In this document: positions 54,977-63,410 of the stretch, piece by piece | Position numbering within the stretch: position 1 is the first letter of the stretch | Layout: every line of letters starts with the position of its first letter | Source of the DNA: Streptomyces cucumeris | GTDB lineage: Bacteria; Actinomycetota; Actinomycetes; Streptomycetales; Streptomycetaceae | Length of the DNA stretch: 64,000 nucleotides | Reading direction: 5' to 3' | NCBI RefSeq assembly: GCF_024295805.1 | Contig: NZ_JANCLX010000015.1 | Location: 121,378-185,377, forward strand | Notes under the pieces: generated by a model | Seen by the model: only the letters and a program-made list of their open reading frames with translations | What the model was told of the DNA's origin: nothing | Database searches by the model: none | Position numbers and translations under genes: made by a program

Positions 54977-56395
54977 CTAGCCGAGCAGGGCCTGGTGAGC
55001 AATCCAGTTGAGGGCGTCCGCCCCCAGCTGGTCAGGCGCTTTGAGCAACGAGGCCTCCACCGTCGCGAGGTCGGCCAGCACCTCAGGGGCGCCCGACCGG
55101 TCGAGCAGGACGAGCCGTTCCATCGCTGAGGCGACGGCGTCGGGCCAGCCCGGCATCCCGAAGTGGGTGTGTGCTTTGAACGCGGCCGAAGCGGCTCTGT
55201 GCAGCAACCCCGCGCGCCAACTCTGTTCACGCATCACCTCCGCGGTGAACCACACACGGTCGTCCACGTGCTGGACGAACTCCGCCACGGATTCGGACAC
55301 CGTCCGAAGTGTGAAGCGGGAGCCACCGGCCCACGGAAGGTCCACGTCCGAGGCGACGGCCGCGAACGCAAGCAGCACCTCGGGCCCGTCGTCCCGTGCG
55401 GCCACCAGCGCCGCGCGGGCCCTGCGGTACAGATCGACGCTCTGAGCGAAGATCTCCCCGTCGTTCGGCCCGTCGTCGGCCGAGTGGATCACGTCCAGCG
55501 GCCCCTCGCGCCAGGCATCGGCTACCAGGCCGACCGCCGCCGCGCTCACCAGTACGTCCGTGTCGTCCGCGTCGATCCCGAGGTGAGCCAGGATAACGAG
55601 GGCCTGCTCCTCGATATCCGGAAGCGGTGAGTGCTTCTCTTCGGCCTCGGTCCTGTCCCAGAGGGCCGCGAGCCGAGGTGACAGGGGTTCGGGCCTTGGC
55701 TTCTCCACGGTGATGCCGTGCTCCGTCAGATCGTCGAAGACGGCGTCCGGCCCGCAGTCGATGTGTGTGGAGTCGTGGCGGCCCGAGCAGTCTTCCGGGC
55801 ATTCGAAGTCCTCGCACATCTCCGGCTCGTCTGGCTGCGCCTCGTTGAGAAGGTGGTAGGCCAGCCGCTCCGCCACCGCCTCCCGCGCCGTGATCATGGC
55901 TAGGTCGAGCCGGAAGGCCTCGTCCTTCATCTCCGAGTCCGCACGATCCACCGAAGCAGGTGGTTCCGGAGCGTCGGGGACCCAGGTGTACGCGGACTCC
56001 AGCGAGACCAGTAGCCAGGCGACGCGCAGTGCCTCGGTATCATCGCCCCGGGCCAGCCCGGCCACGGCCTCAGCGGCCTGCCGCACGCTTTCGAGCCGGG
56101 CGAGATGGCGTTCACGCACCGGCACCCAGGCCGCGGACTCTGCTCGGGCACGCTTGGCGTCATGAGCCAGTGCGGCGTCGCGAGTCCGACGCGCCCGAGT
56201 GATCAACCGGGTCAGACAGGGGCGGCACCCGAACAACCCGGACGTCTGTGTCGGCCCGAGCGGTATGGCGGCGAGGCTCTCACCGAACGGCTTGTCGCAC
56301 AGGCAGCAGTCCAAGCCGCCCACCTGCCGAGACGTGGGCATGCTGCGTAGCGCGGCGGCGCGAATCGTGTCATGGGCGTAGGCAGGGATGTGCAT
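54977..56395 (-). CDS. Uncharacterised zinc-ribbon protein
   Basis: 472-residue cytosolic protein. The N-terminus has a probable zinc ribbon: CCLCDKPFGE and LFGCRPCL (two CxxC pairs about 27 residues apart). A second Cys cluster CEDFECPEDCSGRH lies near residue 195. The rest is helical, acidic and Ala-rich with no domain I recognise. ATG at 56395 has AAGGAG nine bases upstream. It heads the operon with two tiny genes and faces an HTH gene across 183 bp. It may be part of an undescribed regulatory or defence module; this is only inferred from layout. Confidence 0.65.
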   Translation of the reverse strand: MHIPAYAHDTIRAAALRSMPTSRQVGGLDCCLCDKPFGESLAAIPLGPTQTSGLFGCRPCLTRLITRARRTRDAALAHDAKRARAESAAWVPVRERHLARLESVRQAAEAVAGLARGDDTEALRVAWLLVSLESAYTWVPDAPEPPASVDRADSEMKDEAFRLDLAMITAREAVAERLAYHLLNEAQPDEPEMCEDFECPEDCSGRHDSTHIDCGPDAVFDDLTEHGITVEKPRPEPLSPRLAALWDRTEAEEKHSPLPDIEEQALVILAHLGIDADDTDVLVSAAAVGLVADAWREGPLDVIHSADDGPNDGEIFAQSVDLYRRARAALVAARDDGPEVLLAFAAVASDVDLPWAGGSRFTLRTVSESVAEFVQHVDDRVWFTAEVMREQSWRAGLLHRAASAAFKAHTHFGMPGWPDAVASAMERLVLLDRSGAPEVLADLATVEASLLKAPDQLGADALNWIAHQALLG

Positions 56396-56493
56396 GTGCG
56401 GCAACTCCTTGGGGGGAAGGCGCTCCGTCAGCGCCTTCCTCCATGCTCACCTCGCCGCCCGGCCGCGAGTCACGGTTTGGCGGGGGGACCGGC

Positions 56494-56555
56494 GAACTTG
56501 ACGAATACTGACTCGGCCTTGGTCTGCGGCTTCTACCGTGTTGGCGGAACTTGAC
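56494..56555. promoter_or_regulatory. Two GAACTTGAC direct repeats in the divergent promoter region
   Basis: GGCGAACTTGAC at 56491-56502 and GGCGGAACTTGAC at 56543-56555 place two identical GAACTTGAC cores exactly 53 bp apart (about five turns), between the zinc-ribbon gene and the HTH gene. Could be -35 boxes or an HTH binding pair. Confidence 0.45.
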
Positions 56556-56578
56556 ACCCTGAACAGGGAGGAATCCCC

Positions 56579-57541
56579 TTGGCTGCTTCCAGTACTCCAC
56601 CTAAACCGGCTGGCAGACACCGAGAGTTGACAGAAGCACTGCAGGAACTACACCGCGCTGCAGGCCGGTTGAGCTTCCGAAAGGTGAGCATGCTCATCCG
56701 CAGTCGCGAGGACCAACTGTCGGACGCCAGCCATGAGACCGTGCGCTCCGCGGTCAATGGGATACGGGTGCCGCGCTGGGAGACTGTCCACGACATCGTT
56801 GTGGTTCTGGCCGGGTTGTGCAGCCCGCCCCGGGACGAGGAGACGGAGACGGCCAGGTTCCTGCTGCTGTGGCGCACGATTGGCGAAGGGGAGTCCGGAG
56901 CGCTGAAGTCGTTCCAGGAGCTCGTCAACGGAGGCTGGGGAGGTGAGGACGGCAAGTGGACGCCAGAGCTGGTCATGGGCATGTTGGTCAACCCTTTCAG
57001 CGCCATCGAGATCCATCCCTCGCTCGCTGTCCCGCACGAGCCACTGATACCTGAGGACCAGTGGGTTCACGGCATGGCGCGCTTCATCGAGGAGCAGGGT
57101 GCCGAACACGCGCTACAGGTCCTGCTGCACTCGCTGAAGGGTGACTATGTCGGGGCAGAGGAGGGTGCTCCATACGGCTATCGCAACCCCGACCGGGAGG
57201 CCGAGGTGGCGTACGCGGCCTTCCGGTACGGCTGCCAGGAGATTCTCCGGCGCCTTGGCCGTGAGCCGAGTCTTCTCGCGGAGTCGATTCGTGCCATGCG
57301 CGCGGACGAGACGATGGACCGAGACGACCGGGCGGAGATGCTGGAAAACGAGTCAGACCTGAGCCTGATGCGCGAGGTGATGATCGCGACTCCGGACACC
57401 TGGGACGAGGTGTCGGAGGAGGCGCATCACATGGTCTTCGGCTACCTGATCAAGCAGATCAGACCGGTGGGCCCGTTCGGGCTTCCCGACGCCGAGCGCT
57501 TCCGGATCACCTGGCGCATTGCCGAGCCGCCTGCAGCGTAG
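56579..57541 (+). CDS. HTH-domain protein of unknown function
   Basis: 320-residue protein. Residues 20-75 look like an XRE-type or related HTH: RLSFRKVSMLIRSREDQLSDASHETVRSAVNG and VPRWETVHDIVVVLAG, a pattern common at the start of Streptomyces regulators that carry sensory C-domains. The remaining 240 residues are helical and acidic with IPEDQWVHGMARFIEEQG and LHSLKGDYVG blocks I cannot name. TTG at 56579 is supported by GGGAGG 7 bp upstream. Divergent from the zinc-ribbon operon, which it may control. Confidence 0.7.
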   Translation: MAASSTPPKPAGRHRELTEALQELHRAAGRLSFRKVSMLIRSREDQLSDASHETVRSAVNGIRVPRWETVHDIVVVLAGLCSPPRDEETETARFLLLWRTIGEGESGALKSFQELVNGGWGGEDGKWTPELVMGMLVNPFSAIEIHPSLAVPHEPLIPEDQWVHGMARFIEEQGAEHALQVLLHSLKGDYVGAEEGAPYGYRNPDREAEVAYAAFRYGCQEILRRLGREPSLLAESIRAMRADETMDRDDRAEMLENESDLSLMREVMIATPDTWDEVSEEAHHMVFGYLIKQIRPVGPFGLPDAERFRITWRIAEPPAA

Positions 57542-57663
57542 CTCCGCTTGCTTCTCTGGCGGGGGCCCCGTGGCGAAGGCCGTCAGCGCGGAGCAGGTCA
57601 CCGATTCGGCCCCATCGGAGTTGTAGAAGGCTGCTCGCGCAGAATCGAGCCGGACAAGCCAGC

Positions 57664-57697
57664 GAGGGCCGCTACCCCGTGTGGGGTAGCGGCCCTC
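57664..57697. terminator. Bidirectional terminator between HTH gene and glnA
   Basis: GAGGGCCGCTACCCC-GTGT-GGGGTAGCGGCCCTC, a perfect 15-bp stem in the 266-bp convergent gap. Confidence 0.92.
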
Positions 57698-57807
57698 GGT
57701 GCACGCAGGGGCGGGAAGCAAGCGGTGACGGTGAGAACTACTGAGAAGAGTTTTCGCAGTTCACGGCATGCTTCCAGGGTGCCCGCCCAGGTCGGACGAC
57801 CTGCTCT

Positions 57808-59217
57808 TTAGACGTCGAAGTAGAGCTCGAACTCGTGCGGGTGCGGCCGCAGCTGGAGCGGGGCGATCTCGCTCGTCCGCTTGTAGTCGATCCAGGTCTC
57901 GATCAGGTCGGAGGTGAACACCCCGCCCTGGAGCAGGAACTCGTGGTCGGCCTCGAGGGAGTCGAGGACGGCCGGGAGGGAGGTGGGCACCTGCGGGACG
58001 CCCGCGTGCTCCTCGGGAGCCAGCTCGTAGAGGTCCTTGTCGATCGGCTCGGCCGGCTCGATCTTGTTCTTGATGCCGTCCAGACCGGCCAGCAGCAGGG
58101 CCGAGAAGGCCAGGTACGGGTTGCCGGAGGCGTCCGGGGCGCGGAACTCGACGCGCTTGGCCTTCGGGTTGGAGCCGGTGATCGGGATCCGCATCGCGGC
58201 GGAACGGTTCCGCTGCGAGTACACCAGGTTGACCGGGGCCTCGAAGCCGGGGACCAGGCGGTGGTAGGAGTTCACCGTCGGGTTGGTGAAGGCCAGCAGC
58301 GACGGGGCGTGCTTGAGGATGCCGCCGATGTAGTAGCGGGCGGTGTCCGAGAGGCCCGCGTAGCCCTGCTCGTCGTAGAAGAGGGGCTCGCCGTTGGTCC
58401 ACAGCGACTGGTGGACGTGCATACCGGAGCCGTTGTCACCGAAGATCGGCTTCGGCATGAAGGTCGCGGTCTTGCCGTTCTTCCACGCCACGTTCTTGAC
58501 GATGTACTTGAAGAGCTGGAGGTCGTCGGCCGCGGCCAGCAGCGTGTTGAACTTGTAGTTGATCTCGGCCTGACCGGCGGTGCCCACCTCGTGGTGCTGG
58601 CGCTCGACCTGCAGGCCCACGCGCTCCAGCTCCAGGCTGATCTCGGCGCGCAGGTCGGCGAAGTGGTCGACCGGCGGGACCGGGAAGTAGCCGCCCTTGT
58701 AGCGGACCTTGTAACCGCGGTTGTCCTCGACCGCACCGGTGTTCCAGGCGCCCGCCTCGGAGTCGATGTGGTAGAAGGACTCGTTCGCGGTGGTGTTGAA
58801 CCGCACGCTGTCGAAGACGTAGAACTCGGCCTCGGGACCGAAGAACGCGGTGTCCGCGATTCCGGTGGAGGCGAGGTAGGCCTCGGCCTTCTTGGCGATG
58901 TTCCGCGGGTCACGGCTGTACTGCTCGCCGGTGATCGGGTCGTGGATGAAGAAGTTGATGTTGAGCGTCTTGTCCCGGCGGAACGGGTCGACACGGGCCG
59001 TGGAGAGGTCCGCACGGAGCGCCATGTCCGACTCGTGGATCGCCTGGAACCCGCGGATCGACGAGCCGTCGAAGGCCAGCTCCTCGTGCGGGTCGAACGC
59101 CTCCGCCGGTACGGTGAAGTGCTGCATGACGCCGGGAAGGTCACAGAATCGGACATCGACGAACTTGACGTCCTCGTCCGAGATGAACTTCCGAGCGTCG
59201 TCGGCGTTCTGGAACAT
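57808..59217 (-). CDS. glnA: Glutamine synthetase I
   Basis: 469-residue dodecameric GS that makes glutamine from glutamate, ammonia and ATP, the main nitrogen entry enzyme. All GS-I blocks are present: FDGSSIRGF, FGPEAEFYVFD, GSGMHVHQS, NRSAAMRIP, and the adenylylation site Tyr397 in DKDLYELAPEE, numbered as in E. coli. ATG at 59217 starts MFQNADDARKFI. Activity is probably controlled by GlnE (5389-8640) and transcription by GlnR through the double box upstream. Ends TAA, with a terminator beyond it. Confidence 0.97.
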   Translation of the reverse strand: MFQNADDARKFISDEDVKFVDVRFCDLPGVMQHFTVPAEAFDPHEELAFDGSSIRGFQAIHESDMALRADLSTARVDPFRRDKTLNINFFIHDPITGEQYSRDPRNIAKKAEAYLASTGIADTAFFGPEAEFYVFDSVRFNTTANESFYHIDSEAGAWNTGAVEDNRGYKVRYKGGYFPVPPVDHFADLRAEISLELERVGLQVERQHHEVGTAGQAEINYKFNTLLAAADDLQLFKYIVKNVAWKNGKTATFMPKPIFGDNGSGMHVHQSLWTNGEPLFYDEQGYAGLSDTARYYIGGILKHAPSLLAFTNPTVNSYHRLVPGFEAPVNLVYSQRNRSAAMRIPITGSNPKAKRVEFRAPDASGNPYLAFSALLLAGLDGIKNKIEPAEPIDKDLYELAPEEHAGVPQVPTSLPAVLDSLEADHEFLLQGGVFTSDLIETWIDYKRTSEIAPLQLRPHPHEFELYFDV

Positions 59218-59311
59218 CCAACTCCTCCTAGCCCGGCCGCGGGGGGACGGGATTTGTTCGGTCGCACGGTCCAAATGCGTGGTGTGCTGAGCCCGACCAT
59301 AGGCAGACGGG

Positions 59312-59349
59312 ATTTCCCGGGCATGACCCATTTGTTTCACCCAGGTTAA
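59312..59349 (-). promoter_or_regulatory. Double GlnR box upstream of glnA
   Basis: On the minus strand: TTAAC-CTGGGT-GAAAC (59349-59334), six bases, then GTCAT-GCCCGG-GAAAT (59327-59312). This fits the published Streptomyces GlnR pattern gTnAc-n6-GaAAc-n6-GtnAC-n6-GAAAc almost perfectly, including the n6 between boxes. It lies about 95-130 bp before the glnA start. Confidence 0.88.
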
Positions 59350-59457
59350 CCGGCCGAGCGACGAAATGCGGGGCCGAAGAAGCGATCATGGGCCGTTCCG
59401 GGTCCCGGGCGGCACCCGGCTCCCGGGAAACGTATGCGGTCGCAGTAACGTGGTCGG

Positions 59458-59925
59458 GTGGACAAGAGGCAAGCAATCGGATCGTGGCTTTCCGGGCCCC
59501 GCGCGGCCGCCGAGGACATGGGCGTCGACATGGGCTACCGGGGCCAGGCGCTGGGGCTGCCCGAGAGCGGGCCGGGCGCCATAGCGTCGCTCGGCCGCCG
59601 CTTCGGGGCGCTCTTCATCGACTGGGGGCTGTGCCTGCTGGTCGGCTGGGGGCTGCTGTCCGGCGGCGACGCACGGGCCGCCGGGAACTGGGCACTCGCC
59701 GTCTTCGTCGCGCTCAGCATCCTGACCGTGGGCACCGTCGGCGCCACCCCGGGCAAGCTGCTGCTGAAGCTGCGGGTCATCGGCGAGGGCGGGGTGCGGC
59801 TCACCCTGCCGCGGGCCGTGCTGCGCAGTGTGCTGCTCGCGCTGGTCATTCCCGCCGTGGTCTGGGACCGGGACACCCGCGGACTGCACGACCGGCTCTC
59901 CCGCTCGGTGCAGATCAGGATCTGA
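59458..59925 (+). CDS. RDD-family membrane protein
   Basis: 155-residue protein with three hydrophobic segments. The RDD pattern shows as RRFGALFIDWGLCLLVGW and, near the end, WDRDTRGLHDRLSRS, with GATPGKLLLKLRV between. GTG at 59458 starts 240 bp from the divergent glnA gene. Family role unclear (some members are ion exchangers). Gene order glnA-RDD-DUF4191 is the same in other streptomycetes as I remember it. Confidence 0.88.
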   Translation: MDKRQAIGSWLSGPRAAAEDMGVDMGYRGQALGLPESGPGAIASLGRRFGALFIDWGLCLLVGWGLLSGGDARAAGNWALAVFVALSILTVGTVGATPGKLLLKLRVIGEGGVRLTLPRAVLRSVLLALVIPAVVWDRDTRGLHDRLSRSVQIRI

Positions 59926-59956
59926 GCCCGCACCGGGTGGGCCGCATACGAATCGC

Positions 59957-59999
59957 ATACGAATGGCGGCCGGGACAGGATCCCGGCCGCCATTCGTAT
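59957..59999. terminator. Bidirectional terminator between RDD and DUF4191 genes
   Basis: ATACGAATGGCGGCCGGGA pairs perfectly over 19 bp with TCCCGGCCGCCATTCGTAT, loop CAGGA. Serves both convergent genes. Confidence 0.93.
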
Positions 60000-60065
60000 C
60001 AGCGTGTATTCGCGCGTTTCCGCGCGTAGGCCGTCGTATTTCGCGTTCCGTGACGCGGGGTGTGC

Positions 60066-60746
60066 TCAGCGTCCCTTCGGCATCCGCATGCCCTTGGGCA
60101 TCGGACCCTTCGGAATCGGCATGTTGCTCATCAGGTCGCCCAGCGCCCGGAGCCGCTCGTTGACCACGGTCACCTGCGCGCCCGGCAGCACCCGCGGGAG
60201 CTTCATCAGCGTGGTGCGGAGCTTCTTGATCTCCACCTGGCCCTCGCCGGAGCCCACGATCATGTCGTGCACCGGGACGTCCGCCACGATGCGGGCCATC
60301 TTCTTCTTCTCGGCCGCCAGCATGCTCTTGAGCCGGTTCGGGTTGCCCTCGCCGACCAGCACGATGCCCGCCTTGCCCACGGCGCGGTGGATGACGTCCT
60401 GGTTGCGGTTCATGGCCACAGCGGGCGTCACGGACCAGCCGCGTCCCACGTTCTCCAGGACGGCGGCCGCGGCGCCGGGCTGGCCCTCCATCTGTCCGAA
60501 GGCCGCCCGCTCGGCACGGCGGCCGAAAACGATCGCCATCGCGAGGAAGGCCAGGACGAAGCCCAGGATGCCCAGGAAGATCGGGTGGCCGATCCAGAAG
60601 CCGACCGCGAGGAGGACACCGAAGGTGACGATCCCCACGCCAGCGACGACAAGGCCGACCTTCGAGTCGACCCGCTTGGTCATCTTGTAGGTCAGGGCGA
60701 TCTGCTTCAGCCGCCCGGGGTTCTCGGATGTTTCCTTCCTCGCCAT
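60066..60746 (-). CDS. DUF4191 membrane protein
   Basis: 226-residue actinobacterial protein with two adjacent helices at about 29-72 (VGLVVAGVGIVTFGVLLAVGF and FLGILGFVLAFLAMAIVFG), then a cytosolic domain with GVSVTPAVAMNRNQDVIHRAVGKAGIVLVGEG-type sequence (seen as SVTPAVAMNRNQDVIHR). The C-terminus has a PKGPMPKGMRMPKGR basic repeat. ATG at 60746. Located next to lipA as in relatives; function unknown. Confidence 0.88.
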   Translation of the reverse strand: MARKETSENPGRLKQIALTYKMTKRVDSKVGLVVAGVGIVTFGVLLAVGFWIGHPIFLGILGFVLAFLAMAIVFGRRAERAAFGQMEGQPGAAAAVLENVGRGWSVTPAVAMNRNQDVIHRAVGKAGIVLVGEGNPNRLKSMLAAEKKKMARIVADVPVHDMIVGSGEGQVEIKKLRTTLMKLPRVLPGAQVTVVNERLRALGDLMSNMPIPKGPMPKGMRMPKGR

Positions 60747-60756
60747 ACAGCGAAGT

Positions 60757-60954
60757 TTACGTGGCCTGGGAAGCCCCGGCGGACACGGCCTCAAGTACGT
60801 GCTCGGCCTCGTGCCGGTCCTTGGCCCGGCGCCGGTCCTCCAGCACCGCGGTCCAGGCGTTGCGGCGGGCGGTGCGCTGCCCGCCGCGCAGCAGCAGACC
60901 CTCCAGGGCGAGCAGCGCGTCGGTGACGGACGGGCGTACGGGCGCAGCCGACAT
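60757..60954 (-). CDS. Small conserved hypothetical protein, 65 residues
   Basis: 65-residue basic helical protein starting MSAAPVRPSVTDALLALEG, encoded 10 bp upstream of the DUF4191 gene in the same direction; likely one operon. ATG at 60954. A gene of this size sits in the same place in S. coelicolor as I recall. No function known. Confidence 0.65.
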   Translation of the reverse strand: MSAAPVRPSVTDALLALEGLLLRGGQRTARRNAWTAVLEDRRRAKDRHEAEHVLEAVSAGASQAT

Positions 60955-60987
60955 GGGATCCCCTCGAAGCAGCGGATGATCACGACG

Positions 60988-61013
60988 CATGCACTACTGA
61001 TAAGCAGTGCGTG
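60988..61013. promoter_or_regulatory. Imperfect palindrome upstream of the small gene
   Basis: CATGCACT-N10-AGTGCGTG, one mismatch, 34 bp before the 65-residue gene start, in the 264-bp gap that holds its promoter. Nothing else recognised in the gap. Confidence 0.4.
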
Positions 61014-61218
61014 GCTTAATCGTTACCCAATGGTGTTACCAGCGCGTGACCGGGCGGTCAAACACCGGTGAAGCCTGGGCACGGCCCGTACCCTCCCCCT
61101 GACCTGCGGAAGGGCGCGGGCCGGTGATGTGCGCGTGTGCCGGTACTCACACAGCGTGTTGCTGCTCACACACCCGGTGCCCGGTGGGGCGGCGCGGAGC
61201 GAAGCGGTGCCGTGTGGT

Positions 61219-62169
61219 TCAGATGCCCTGTGAGGCCACTGCGACGTTACGCCGGTCGATCGCCTGCTGGTAGAGGCGCCCTGCGCGGTACGACGAGCGG
61301 ACGAGGGGGCCGGACATGACACCGGCGTAGCCGATCTCCTCAGCCTCCTCCTTGAGCTCGACGAACTCCTGCGGCTTGACCCAGCGGTCCACCGGGTGGT
61401 GGCGCACGGACGGCCGCAGGTACTGCGTGATCGTGATCAGTTCGCAGCCCGCGTCATGGAGGTCCTGGAGCGCCTGGCTGATCTCCTCGCGATCCTCGCC
61501 CATGCCCAGGATCAGGTTGGACTTGGTGACCAGACCCGCCTCGCGCGCCTTGGTGATGACCTCCAGCGAACGCTCGTAGCGGAAGCCGGGACGGATCCGC
61601 TTGAAGATCCGCGGGACCGTCTCCACGTTGTGCGCCAGCACCTCGGGACGGGACGAGAAGACCTCGGCGAGCGCCTCGGGAACCGCGTTGAAGTCAGGGA
61701 TCAGCAGCTCGACACCGGTGTCCGGCATCAGGGAGTGGATCTGGCGGACGGTCTCCGCGTACAGCCAGGCGCCGCCGTCCTCCAGGTCGTCACGGGCGAC
61801 ACCGGTGATGGTGGCGTACTTCAGCTCCATGGTGCGTACGGATTCGGCCACCCGGCGCGGTTCGTCGCGGTCCAGGGGCTCCGGCTTGCCGGTGTCGATC
61901 AGGCAGAAGTCACACCGCCGGGTGCACTGTTCCCCACCGATGAGGAAGGTCGCCTCGCGGTCCTCCCAGCACTCATAGATGTTCGGACAGCCGGCCTCCT
62001 GGCACACCGTGTGCAGGCCCTCGCGCTTCACCAGGCCGTGCAGCTCGGTGTACTCGGGACCCATCTTCGCCCGGGTCTTGATCCACTCCGGCTTGCGCTC
62101 GATGGGGGTCTGGCTGTTCCGGACCTCCAGACGCAGCATCTTCCGTCCGTCGGGTGCGACTGCGGACAC
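61219..62169 (-). CDS. lipA: Lipoyl synthase
   Basis: 316-residue radical-SAM enzyme that inserts two sulfurs into octanoyl groups on lipoyl domains. Two Fe-S clusters: auxiliary CQEAGCPNIYEC and SAM-type CTRRCDFC, followed by GMGEDREEI and the C-terminal RSSYRAG serine motif. GTG at 62169 is preferred because GAGGAG lies eight bases upstream; the GTG at 62178 overlaps that site. Downstream of lipB on the same strand, forming the lipoate pair. Cytosolic. Confidence 0.95.
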   Translation of the reverse strand: MSAVAPDGRKMLRLEVRNSQTPIERKPEWIKTRAKMGPEYTELHGLVKREGLHTVCQEAGCPNIYECWEDREATFLIGGEQCTRRCDFCLIDTGKPEPLDRDEPRRVAESVRTMELKYATITGVARDDLEDGGAWLYAETVRQIHSLMPDTGVELLIPDFNAVPEALAEVFSSRPEVLAHNVETVPRIFKRIRPGFRYERSLEVITKAREAGLVTKSNLILGMGEDREEISQALQDLHDAGCELITITQYLRPSVRHHPVDRWVKPQEFVELKEEAEEIGYAGVMSGPLVRSSYRAGRLYQQAIDRRNVAVASQGI

Positions 62170-62377
62170 GTCCGGCACTCCTCTTTGCTTGGCGGCTCGG
62201 CTGGCGAGTTTGCTGGCGCGGCTTTCGAATCGTCGGCGGTCACCAGGGTACGCCCGTCATTCGTACGGATTTACGTCCAGGGCAACCCATGGGCCGCAAG
62301 GACCATTCCCCCGGGCAGGTGAGCGGCGTCACGGCGCCCCTCCCGGCCCGGTGGGCGGGCGGGCCGGATGGGGGACG

Positions 62378-63193
62378 CTAGACGGCCCGCGGCAGCGGGA
62401 TGGACGCCTCCAGGACGGTCCGCAGATGCTTCTCGACCACCGGGAGCACCTCCGAGACCGGGACGTCCCGGCCCAGCTCCTCCGAGAGCGAGGTCACGCC
62501 CGCGTCCCGGATCCCGCAGGGCACGATCCGGTCGAACCAGGTGTTGTCCGGATTGCAGTTCAGCGAGAAGCCGTGCATGGTCACGCCCTTGGCGATGCGC
62601 ACCCCGATCGCGGCCAGTTTGCGGTCCTCACGGCGCTGCCCGGCGTTGGACGGCGCGTACTCCGGACCGTTCATCCGGGGATCGAACTCCTCGTCGTCGA
62701 TCCGGGGGTCGAAGTCCAGACTCAGCCCGCCGGGCGACTGGCGCTGCTCGACCGGGTCGCCCAGCACCCACACCCCGCTGCGGCCCTCCACCCGGGTGGT
62801 CTCCACACCGAACTCCGCGCAGGTCAGCAGGAGCGCGTCCTCCAGCCGCCGGACATGCGCGATCACATCCACCGGACGCGGCAGCTTCAGGATCGGGTAG
62901 CCCACGAGCTGGCCGGGGCCATGCCAGGTGATCTTGCCGCCACGGTCCACGTCCACCACCGGGGTGCCGTCGAGCGGGCGCTCGTTGTCGGCGGTGCGCC
63001 GCCCCGCCGTGTAGACCGCCGGGTGCTCCAGCAGCAGACAGGTGTCGGGGATCTCGTCGGCGAAGCGCGCGGCGTGCACCCGGCGCTGCTCCTGCCACGC
63101 CTCCTCGTAGTCCACGGCGTCCGCCCCGAACCCGAGGTGGACATAGCGCAGCGACGAGGAGCCGGGGATCTCCCCCGGGGACGATGCGGTCAC
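62378..63193 (-). CDS. lipB: Octanoyl-ACP:protein N-octanoyltransferase
   Basis: 271-residue enzyme moving octanoyl from ACP to lipoyl domains, the step before LipA. Lys in GVRIAKGVTMHGFSLN and catalytic Cys in VPCGIRDAGVTSL are seen, as are HPAVYTAGRR and GGKITWHGPGQLVGYPI. An extra segment RIDDEEFDPRMNGPEYAPSN in the middle is typical of actinobacterial LipB. GTG at 63193 has AGGAG upstream; a TTG at 63220 is less likely. 208 bp separate it from lipA. Confidence 0.95.
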   Translation of the reverse strand: MTASSPGEIPGSSSLRYVHLGFGADAVDYEEAWQEQRRVHAARFADEIPDTCLLLEHPAVYTAGRRTADNERPLDGTPVVDVDRGGKITWHGPGQLVGYPILKLPRPVDVIAHVRRLEDALLLTCAEFGVETTRVEGRSGVWVLGDPVEQRQSPGGLSLDFDPRIDDEEFDPRMNGPEYAPSNAGQRREDRKLAAIGVRIAKGVTMHGFSLNCNPDNTWFDRIVPCGIRDAGVTSLSEELGRDVPVSEVLPVVEKHLRTVLEASIPLPRAV

Positions 63194-63410
63194 GGCACGC
63201 TCCTGTTCGGACCTGTTCAAGGACCTCGTACAAGTGGGTGGCGATGCCTGGCGGCGGCGCCCCAGCCACTGTACGACCGTGGATCAGGTCGACCCCATCG
63301 GGCTCGTTCTCACACGATCGGATGAATGCCGCCCGACGGCCGCGATCAGCCCTCGACCGGCAGTTAAATTCGCGCCGTTCCACAGGGCGATCAGGGAGAC
63401 CGGCAGGCTG

